A stretch of 24,056 nucleotides of DNA from a virus. Shown here in pieces: positions 18,433 through 24,056 of the stretch (positions are counted from its first letter, which is position 1; each line of letters starts with the position of its first letter). Position numbers and translations under genes: made by a program. The DNA is taken from positions 1-24,056 of the IMG/VR virus record IMGVR_UViG_3300031715_000024. The stretch is one strand, 5' to 3'. The notes beneath the pieces are model-generated. The model saw only the letters and a list, made by a program, of their open reading frames with translations, searched no databases and was not told the DNA's origin.

Positions 18433-20816
18433 TGAATCCCCCGATCCACATCGTTGATGATCTTGTGCGCCTTTCGGCCTGCGGCATCGACACTGACCTG
18501 TTTTCCTGACTCGCCGGCAGTCGGTGCGCGGATGACATCGCCGGCCAACTGAATGGCGGCTTCCCGCTCCCGCGCGACGCGATCCTGATCTCGATTCTGG
18601 TTTTCGGTCGCGGCTTCGTGCTCGCGGACTGCGACTTCACGCTGACGCGTCTCGGCGTCCATCAACTTCGCCTTGGCTCCGATCATGTCGACCGGCGATA
18701 TCGGCTCCGGTCCCGCGACCCCACCGCCCGTATCCGGTTGCTTCGGAGCGAAGTGCCCGAGGTCGATCTTCGCTTTCGCCTCGGCAGCCTTGGCTTGCGC
18801 TTCGGTCGTACGCGCCTGGGCTTCGGCCATCTTGGCGTCCGCTTCCTTGCCCTTGTTGGCCATCTCGGCCTGCATCTGCAGGACCTGCGGGGGCGGCGCG
18901 GCGCGCGCCTGCGGGGGCACGAAAAACTCTTCCGGATTCGGCCAGCCGATTGCTCCAAGCGCCGCCGTATCGACCTTAATCGGATCATATAGGGTCGGAC
19001 TGGCGCCCTGAAGTTGCTTTAGCGCCATGACCTTCATCAGACGTTGGCCGGTCGAGGATGTGTTCGGATCCGCCTGCGGCACGAGGTTGCAGTTGTTCAG
19101 CGCTGCGAGGAATTTCTCCTTGTTCCACGGAGTCTTCGACTTGCAACCGCGCTGATAGAATGTCTCCGGATTCTCCTTGAAGCACTGCTTCAGGAGTTGG
19201 AACTCCTCGGCTTGGGCCGCGTGCATGCGCTTGTGCACGGCGTTCATGACTTTGATGGCTTGGTCGATCATCGCCATTACGGTTCCGACTGGAACGTCTG
19301 CCCGGCCCTCGCCCACTTGGACTTCCGCCGTACCGCCGATTCTCCGACCTGTTTCCGCCATGTTCTCGACCAACTGCATGGTCGCCGGCATGTGCTGCGT
19401 GCTGTAGGGCAGCGCCATGACGGCTTCCTTGATCGGAACGCCGTTGGTCTTGACGGGTGCGCCACCCCCCGGAGGTACCCGGAAAATGTTCGTGTTCTGC
19501 CGTCCGCCGACATCCTGCATCAGAAAGCCTGGGAAGTTGGCGTACATCCCACAGTCGAGCATTTCGCGCCACGCCGCTGTGACTGCGTTCGTTGTGTTGC
19601 CGAGGATGTGCAGCAACCCGATATCGTAGAATCCAAATCCGGGCACGAACGGGAATTTCACGAACCGCTTTCGGGCGGTCGGTAACGCCTGATCGTCCTC
19701 GTTGTAATTGCGGACCACCGACAGCGCGACGCGATCCGACACGTCGATAGTCACGATGTAGGGGATCTGGAGACCGGTCTCCTTGCCCTTCTTCTGATGC
19801 TCGAATCCCTTGATGTCGAGTTCGCAGTAGCACTCGTAAATTTCGCGCTCGCGATCCGCAGGGCGCCGCATCGAGTCTTCGGTAATACCTTGCTGTGCCT
19901 TCTCCTCCTGCTGAAGCGCATCCGCCTGGGGCATTTTCGCATCGCCCAACGGGATATCGCGGTACACCCCGAGGATCTGCATCCGTTTAACGACGGACGG
20001 CTTCATCATCACTCGGTGGGTGACCCGTTGGGCATTCGCCAAGTCCGTCGCGGACTGATTCACGATCAGGTCGTCCGCATCGACGGATTCCGAGACCGGG
20101 CGGTTTCGGAGGGGACACTTGTAGACCTTCTTGAAACCGGTACCCCCGAACCCCGTCAGAAGCAGCATCCGGTCCGTGTCAGGGTAATACTCGGTGGCGA
20201 CCGCAGTCAGATAATGATTGAAGTCCTGCTCGAGCGCCGTCGCCATCTGATCTTCAGGTGGATTCGGATCCGTGTCGTCGTTGCGGATCTTCACTGGGCC
20301 ATCGGTCGGGAGCAGTTCACTGCGGGCGTTGGCTTGGAATCGCAGGACCGCCTCGAGCAGCAGGGGGTGCCGGACCTTCGACATTCCTTCGACCGGAGCT
20401 CCATCGCTGGCGCCCTGGACGTTCGGCAATTCGATCTTCAGGCCGAGGAGCTTGATCCCGTGAGCTCGGTCCTCGATCCATTCCTGTCGGGATTGGAGGT
20501 CATCGGCGATCCCCTGAAGTAACTCCTCGGTGATACGGGAGAGTTCGTCGTGGTCGATCTGTTCAGCGAGATTGCCGAACCACTCCATGGGCTCATTGGC
20601 GGGATTGACGCTGCCTAATGGTTTGCCATCGAGTGAAACGCTGATCGAGCCGTCTCCATGGTCGATGCGCAAGATATTCCCTTGCTCGTCGATGTCGGGA
20701 ACGTCATTGCCGGCAGTGTCGATGGAAACGATGACATCAGCAGGATCGGGCGCAGTGGGGTCCGGCGGCCCGGGGAGCCGCAGGTTGGCGTTGTGGGTAC
20801 CGGCGAGGCCGCTCAT
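18429..20816 (-). CDS. Portal protein
   Basis: A 795-residue portal-type protein. The conserved core has EGMSKVRHPLLLEAVLRFQA, then NARSELLPTDGPVKIRNDD and FNHYLTAVATEYYPDTDRML, followed by TGFGGTGFKKVYKCPLRNRP, which is the portal pattern of large phage connectors. Further on, HILGNTTNAVTAAWREMLDC and DVPVGTVMAMIDQAIKVMNA are typical of the wing/stem region. The last 150 residues form a coiled coil (ANKGKEADAKMAEAQARTTE, then AAEAKAKIDL), the tail helices of long portals. The first 80 residues are disordered and acidic. It forms the dodecameric ring through which DNA is packaged. Its stop overlaps the next gene, and its start overlaps the preceding gene as ATGA. Size and style suggest a short-tailed phage type, not proven here. 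Confidence 0.85.
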   Translation of the reverse strand: MSGLAGTHNANLRLPGPPDPTAPDPADVIVSIDTAGNDVPDIDEQGNILRIDHGDGSISVSLDGKPLGSVNPANEPMEWFGNLAEQIDHDELSRITEELLQGIADDLQSRQEWIEDRAHGIKLLGLKIELPNVQGASDGAPVEGMSKVRHPLLLEAVLRFQANARSELLPTDGPVKIRNDDTDPNPPEDQMATALEQDFNHYLTAVATEYYPDTDRMLLLTGFGGTGFKKVYKCPLRNRPVSESVDADDLIVNQSATDLANAQRVTHRVMMKPSVVKRMQILGVYRDIPLGDAKMPQADALQQEEKAQQGITEDSMRRPADREREIYECYCELDIKGFEHQKKGKETGLQIPYIVTIDVSDRVALSVVRNYNEDDQALPTARKRFVKFPFVPGFGFYDIGLLHILGNTTNAVTAAWREMLDCGMYANFPGFLMQDVGGRQNTNIFRVPPGGGAPVKTNGVPIKEAVMALPYSTQHMPATMQLVENMAETGRRIGGTAEVQVGEGRADVPVGTVMAMIDQAIKVMNAVHKRMHAAQAEEFQLLKQCFKENPETFYQRGCKSKTPWNKEKFLAALNNCNLVPQADPNTSSTGQRLMKVMALKQLQGASPTLYDPIKVDTAALGAIGWPNPEEFFVPPQARAAPPPQVLQMQAEMANKGKEADAKMAEAQARTTEAQAKAAEAKAKIDLGHFAPKQPDTGGGVAGPEPISPVDMIGAKAKLMDAETRQREVAVREHEAATENQNRDQDRVAREREAAIQLAGDVIRAPTAGESGKQVSVDAAGRKAHKIINDVDRGIQ

Positions 20817-21127
20817 GGCTTGCCGAGATCCAAATAGGGCCAGTTTCCGCCGTCGCCGGATAGAGTGCCTAGTTCATCGGCTTCGTGAGTCCGCGATGGC
20901 AGCACGCGGAGCATTCCGAGCGGTGGATAAACGGGGACCCAATGAGTAACGGCATTAGAAATCGACCATTTCTCGCCGTTCCACAAAGACAGGGTGAGCG
21001 GTATGGAGCTAAAGGAGAGCTGATGTAACACCTCCTTGAAACAAACGATGCACCAGCCCACCTTGGAAGGATTTCCATCGCTCGCGATCTCGCGCCAATT
21101 ACCTGCGGCGGCGATGCGTGGACTCAT
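20813..21127 (-). CDS. Small protein of unknown function upstream of portal
   Basis: A 104-residue protein with few charges and several Trp (VLHQLSFSSIPLTLSLWNGE, then WSISNAVTHWVPVYPPLGML). ATGA overlaps at both ends tie it to the portal and to the preceding gene, so it is genuine. It may be beta-rich. No family recognised; a head-portal accessory or unrelated early gene are both possible. Confidence 0.55.
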   Translation of the reverse strand: MSPRIAAAGNWREIASDGNPSKVGWCIVCFKEVLHQLSFSSIPLTLSLWNGEKWSISNAVTHWVPVYPPLGMLRVLPSRTHEADELGTLSGDGGNWPYLDLGKP

Positions 21128-21405
21128 GCCAGCCTCGCCTTCGGAACAATCGTCCCGACTCCGGGCAGCGGACGACTGAATTCCTGCACAAACAGCTCAA
21201 GCCCTTTCAGGGCGCAGGAATCCGCAGCATCCTCGCAACTGGCTCCGGCGGGTCCCACGATCGTGTACACGCGCCGATACGCATGCGGATACTCCCCCAC
21301 CACCGTCACCTGAAATAGGTACGGTCGCCTCACGCGCGAGAGGAGATCCACGGTCGCGGTGCATCGGGGAGTAGCGGATTCGGGATGTAGAATCACACAC
21401 CGCAC
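21124..21405 (-). CDS. Small conserved-looking phage protein
   Basis: A 93-residue protein (RVRRPYLFQVTVVGEYPHAY, then RRVYTIVGPAGASCEDAADS, and GLELFVQEF near the end). The P-H-A/C-x-R-x-Y-x-I and A-x-x-x-G-L-x-L-F-V-x-E-F pattern appears in small phage proteins near portals, function unknown. The start is GTG at 21405; only a weak GAAG precedes it. It is the first minus-strand gene after the inverted terminase, so its promoter would have to lie in the 74-base gap. Confidence 0.55.
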   Translation of the reverse strand: MRCVILHPESATPRCTATVDLLSRVRRPYLFQVTVVGEYPHAYRRVYTIVGPAGASCEDAADSCALKGLELFVQEFSRPLPGVGTIVPKARLA

Positions 21406-21479
21406 TCTACTTCAACGCATTTGTCACAAACAGATAATAACTCGCGGGTCCCTGTCTACATGCGGGCTTCATCCATACA
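21406..21479. other. Divergent intergenic region between terL and the minus-strand head operon
   Basis: This 74-base gap is the only divergent junction here and must hold start signals for both directions unless read-through is used. On the plus strand GATAAT (21434-21439, 5 of 6 to a -10) has only TTCAAC (3 of 6) at 17 bases upstream. On the minus strand I found no good pair. A short direct repeat GCGGG occurs twice. Promoters are therefore likely but unproven. Confidence 0.35.
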
Positions 21480-23114
21480 ATGGGACCGATGCCTGATCTC
21501 GTGCTCCCTTCCAACATCGACCGCGACGCGCAGCTGCTCGACCTCGACCGGGTTGATTGCGAGGAATCGCTCTACGAATTCCTAAAAGCAGCGTGGAAAT
21601 ATATTGACCCCGCGCCGTGGAAGGATGGCTGGCACATCGGGGCGATTGCGGAGCATTTGCAGGCTGTGGTGGATGGACAGATCCGAAGGCTCATCGTGAA
21701 TCTGCCCCCTCGTCACTGCAAGTCTCTGCTGTTATCTGTTGCCTTTCCCGCCTGGGTATGGGCGCAATCGATCAATAGCCCAACATCAGGGCCTGGAGTT
21801 CCCTTTCTTTACGCCTCATACGCTGACAAGTTAAGTCTGCGCGACTCAGTGAAGTGTCGGCGGTTGATTGAGTCTATGTGGTACCAGAAATTCTGGGGCG
21901 AACGATTCAGATTAGTGAGCGATCAGAATACCAAGTCACGGTTCCAAAACGACAAAGGTGGTGAGCGTCTTATAACGAGTATCGGGGCCGGGGTAACTGG
22001 TGAAGGCGGAAACATCATTTGCATAGACGATCCAAACGCCGCAAATGAAATAGCTAGCGACGCCAGCATCGAAACAACAATCGACTGGTGGACAACTGCC
22101 ATGCCGTCGCGGCCAAATGATCCAGAAACCTGCGCTTGGATCGTCATCCAGCAGCGGCTCGCAGAGAACGACCTAACAGGCCACATCCTCGAGCACGAAG
22201 CTGACGGATGGACGCACCTGTGCTTGCCCGGAAGATACGAACCAGAGCGCTCTTTCCATACTGCGATAGGATGGAAAGACCCGCGCACGGAACCTGGGGA
22301 GTTGTTATGGCCAGAGCGCTTCAGCGAATCAACATTGAAACGCCTCGAAGTCACCATGGGCCCATACACTTTCGCGGGGCAAATTCAACAACGCCCTGAG
22401 CCGAAAGGCGGTGGAATCATCAAGTCGGACTGGTGGTTGAAATGGGATCGCGATGAGTATCCCAAAAACATCGATTTCATTCTTGGCGTTGTGGATACCG
22501 CCTTCACCACCGATGAGCTCAACGATCCCTCCGGCATGATGGTCTGGATGATCTATTCAGAAGACAGACCTTACGGCCCTACTCGAATCGTGGACTCCAG
22601 CGGCAACGCTTTGCGAATGGATAACACGTATTCTGAATTCGCGCCCAAGGTATTGCTAGGTTACGCCTGGGATGAGCGGTTGGAATTGCACGACCTGGTC
22701 AACAAAGTTGCCGTCACGTGCATCAAATACAGAGTGGACTTGTTGGTGATTGAAAACAAGGCCTCTGGCATCTCGGTCGCGCAGGAAATCCGCAGACTCT
22801 ATAGCCGCGAGCGATTCGGCGTTGAACTATTCGACCCTAAGAGCCAAGACAAAGCGGCTCGTCTTTACTCAGTGCAACACCTATTTGCCGAGGGAATCGT
22901 TTCTGCTCCGGATAAGGTTTGGGCTGACAGAGTTATCAAGCAGGTGGGGCAGTTCCCCAAGGGCAAGCACGACGAGTATGTCGATCTGACCTCCATGGGG
23001 CTGCGGAAACTACGCGACATGGGATTACTGGTCCGTCAGCCTGAACGGGAAGCCGAACTGGAAGCCCAGAAGGTCTATCCCCGTGGACAGGATCAGCCGT
23101 TGTATCCGGCATGA
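21480..23114 (+). CDS. terL: Terminase large subunit (DNA packaging ATPase/nuclease)
   Basis: A 544-residue terminase. ATPase: the deviant Walker A segment NLPPRHCKSLLLSV (residues 74-87) and Walker B NIICIDDPN (178-186), with the coupling motif region GERLITSIGAGVTGEGG. Nuclease: FILGVVDTAFT (first Asp D339), LLVIENKASG (the acidic second strand) and KHDEYVDLTSMGLRKL (third acidic segment), an RNase H-like site. Length is typical. It cleaves concatemeric DNA and drives it through the portal. It is the only plus-strand gene, flanked by minus-strand genes, and ends five bases from a convergent gene. The start could be ATG 21480 or 21489; neither has a strong ribosome binding site. Confidence 0.93.
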   Translation: MGPMPDLVLPSNIDRDAQLLDLDRVDCEESLYEFLKAAWKYIDPAPWKDGWHIGAIAEHLQAVVDGQIRRLIVNLPPRHCKSLLLSVAFPAWVWAQSINSPTSGPGVPFLYASYADKLSLRDSVKCRRLIESMWYQKFWGERFRLVSDQNTKSRFQNDKGGERLITSIGAGVTGEGGNIICIDDPNAANEIASDASIETTIDWWTTAMPSRPNDPETCAWIVIQQRLAENDLTGHILEHEADGWTHLCLPGRYEPERSFHTAIGWKDPRTEPGELLWPERFSESTLKRLEVTMGPYTFAGQIQQRPEPKGGGIIKSDWWLKWDRDEYPKNIDFILGVVDTAFTTDELNDPSGMMVWMIYSEDRPYGPTRIVDSSGNALRMDNTYSEFAPKVLLGYAWDERLELHDLVNKVAVTCIKYRVDLLVIENKASGISVAQEIRRLYSRERFGVELFDPKSQDKAARLYSVQHLFAEGIVSAPDKVWADRVIKQVGQFPKGKHDEYVDLTSMGLRKLRDMGLLVRQPEREAELEAQKVYPRGQDQPLYPA

Positions 23115-23119
23115 CTTAT

Positions 23120-23407
23120 CTATCGACCCCATTGGATCGTGCCCTCGTCGAAGTACTTATCGAGTTCGCGTTCCAAAATATAGATAACTGAATCGAGTTC
23201 TCCAGGCTCCAGCACGTTCAAAATCTTTCGCGCCAACTGCTCTGCGATATCGCGCGTGGTGCGAGTCATATCCTCATATTTGGGAACCGTTGGCAATTCA
23301 GGGTGTTTCGCGCATGTCAGCGAAACTCCATCTCCAGCCGTTACGGAATTTGGCGGAAAGGACGAATTCAATATATCGGCGCAGCGTTTCTCGTTTTCTT
23401 CATTCAT
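23120..23407 (-). CDS. Small protein of unknown function, convergent with terminase
   Basis: A 95-residue acidic protein. DILNSSFPPNSVTAGDGVSL precedes a helical C-terminal half (TTRDIAEQLARKILNVLEP, then DSVIYILERELDKYFDEG). No family recognised. The ATG has only an A-rich AAAAGAAAA upstream. Only five bases separate its stop from the terminase stop on the other strand, so the two messages meet. Confidence 0.6.
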   Translation of the reverse strand: MNEENEKRCADILNSSFPPNSVTAGDGVSLTCAKHPELPTVPKYEDMTRTTRDIAEQLARKILNVLEPGELDSVIYILERELDKYFDEGTIQWGR

Positions 23408-23426
23408 TGACGTTTTCTTTTAATGG

Positions 23427-23648
23427 TCACTCGGGGACGCCCTCACCAAGATTGCCCGGTCCATAGGACGGTTCCAATCTCACATCAACGCCAGCAGCTC
23501 GCAATTCCTTGTAGGTCGAGAGCAGTTTGTCACGCGGAACGACAATGAACCGCCGCTCTTTCGCGGGCCGATTGAGTTCAAATGCCTGATCACCCAAATC
23601 ATGCCCATATAGATCCACGCGAACAGGAGGTGGCAAATTGCGCTCCAT
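23427..23648 (-). CDS. Small protein of unknown function
   Basis: A 73-residue basic protein (start MERNLPPPVRVDLYGHDLGD; then RRFIVVPRDKLLSTYKELRA). Mixed alpha-beta, no motif recognised. ATG follows the preceding stop directly as TAAATG, so coupling is likely. It ends 19 bases before the convergent gene's start codon region. Confidence 0.55.
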   Translation of the reverse strand: MERNLPPPVRVDLYGHDLGDQAFELNRPAKERRFIVVPRDKLLSTYKELRAAGVDVRLEPSYGPGNLGEGVPE

Positions 23649-23888
23649 TTAGCGCATCAATTCAATCAGCTTTTCAGCCGTCAACTCCGGTTCAGGAGCC
23701 GTTGCATTAGTGCAAGTATTTCCATCCCATTCTCGAGAACCTTCGAGCAGAATCATTTTTGTCTGCGTGTCGATGCGATCGGAAAAACATTTCTCGAACC
23801 ATTTTTGCATCCGCTGACGCACCGATTCATCTATTTCGCCTTGGAAGGGATCGTCGAGAATCAGATATTTCTTCTCATACTCAATCAT
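23649..23888 (-). CDS. Small protein of unknown function
   Basis: A 79-residue acidic protein (MIEYEKKYLILDDPFQGEID, later RQRMQKWFEKCFSDRIDTQ). The ATG overlaps the stop of the partial upstream gene as ATGA, with a strong ribosome binding site (GGAGGAGAC) upstream. Its last part (PEPELTAEKLIELMR) is helical. No family recognised. Confidence 0.6.
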   Translation of the reverse strand: MIEYEKKYLILDDPFQGEIDESVRQRMQKWFEKCFSDRIDTQTKMILLEGSREWDGNTCTNATAPEPELTAEKLIELMR

Positions 23889-24056
23889 TCAGTCTCCTCC
23901 TCGCCTGGCTGCAGCGGCTCTGCCTCCCCACCCTCCTGCCTTTCAATGGCCCCCTCGATAATCAGCCGCAACTGCTGTCGCTCTTCTGGCGTCAACTTCG
24001 AGGAGTCGATCACGTTCTTCGGTTGCTCCCGATCATCCTCAAACTTGACCTTCTGC
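23885..24056 (-). CDS. C-terminal fragment, possibly small terminase subunit (runs off window)
   Basis: The open minus frame gives 56 residues up to the stop (VKFEDDREQPKNVIDSSKLT, then PEERQQLRLIIEGAIERQEG and an acidic tail ending GEEETE). The V-I-D-S-S-K-L-T-P-E-E-R-Q-Q-L-R stretch looks like small-terminase C-termini I know, and the large terminase is nearby. This is a weak resemblance. The N-terminal DNA-binding part is outside the window. The tail overlaps the next gene as ATGA. Confidence 0.4.
   Translation of the reverse strand, partial: QKVKFEDDREQPKNVIDSSKLTPEERQQLRLIIEGAIERQEGGEAEPLQPGEEETE

Noticed and set aside
18985-19833. 282-residue minus frame within the portal gene
   Set aside because: Same strand but other frame of the portal; Arg/His-rich shadow composition.
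19797-20522. 241-residue plus-strand frame inside the portal gene
   Set aside because: Antisense to the well-conserved portal frame; no ribosome binding site and no recognisable fold.
21411-21439. terL promoter candidate (TTCAAC, 17 bases, GATAAT)
   Set aside because: The -35 match is only 3 of 6. Position is sensible, but sequence alone is not enough for a feature.

Overview
The window is part of the genome of a tailed double-stranded DNA phage (Caudoviricetes), either virion-derived or a prophage. It holds a large terminase, a portal, a scaffold-like protein, a Mu gpT-like major capsid protein and a long run of fibre and adhesin genes. No tRNA, CRISPR array, integrase, lysis gene or replication gene is visible. 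The host cannot be read off directly. The paired L-type-lectin and chitobiase-type domains resemble proteins I associate with soil bacteria such as Acidobacteriota, so a soil host is a reasonable but weak inference. No tape-measure, tail-tube or baseplate gene is recognisable. The tail type is therefore unproven; a short-tailed phage is possible.

Almost everything is on the minus strand and reads from right to left. At 23120-24056 lie three small genes of unknown role and the 3' end of a fourth, which could be a small terminase. The large terminase (21480-23114) is the only plus-strand gene and sits inverted inside the cluster. The head module at 21405-10103 follows: two small genes, the portal, a small gene, a Lys/Arg/Gly-rich protein, four small genes, a GroES-like co-chaperonin, a scaffold-like protein, a conserved phage protein, a decoration-type protein, the major capsid protein and a virion-type protein. 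Three free-standing homing endonucleases of three different designs are wedged between the genes around the capsid gene (10687-14251). A second basic Gly-rich protein (9761-10087) is followed by a clear intrinsic terminator at 9701-9721.

Below the terminator is the adhesion module (9679-1). It runs from a beta-rich virion protein through an 881-residue repeat fibre, a lectin/chitobiase-like/lectin protein, a small protein and a Gly-rich fibre-tip protein. Next come a GT-A-like glycosyltransferase, a SAM methyltransferase, a small baseplate-like protein, a collagen-like fibre, a small conserved protein and the start of a GT2 glycosyltransferase. Sugar-modifying enzymes mixed among fibre genes suggest that either the fibres or the host surface glycan is modified.

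Genes are tightly coupled. ATGA or GTGA overlaps occur at about ten junctions and TAATG at two. Several apparent longer starts are GTG or TTG codons with no ribosome binding site, and I moved those to better-supported ATGs. All family calls come from reading motifs by eye; no database search was run.
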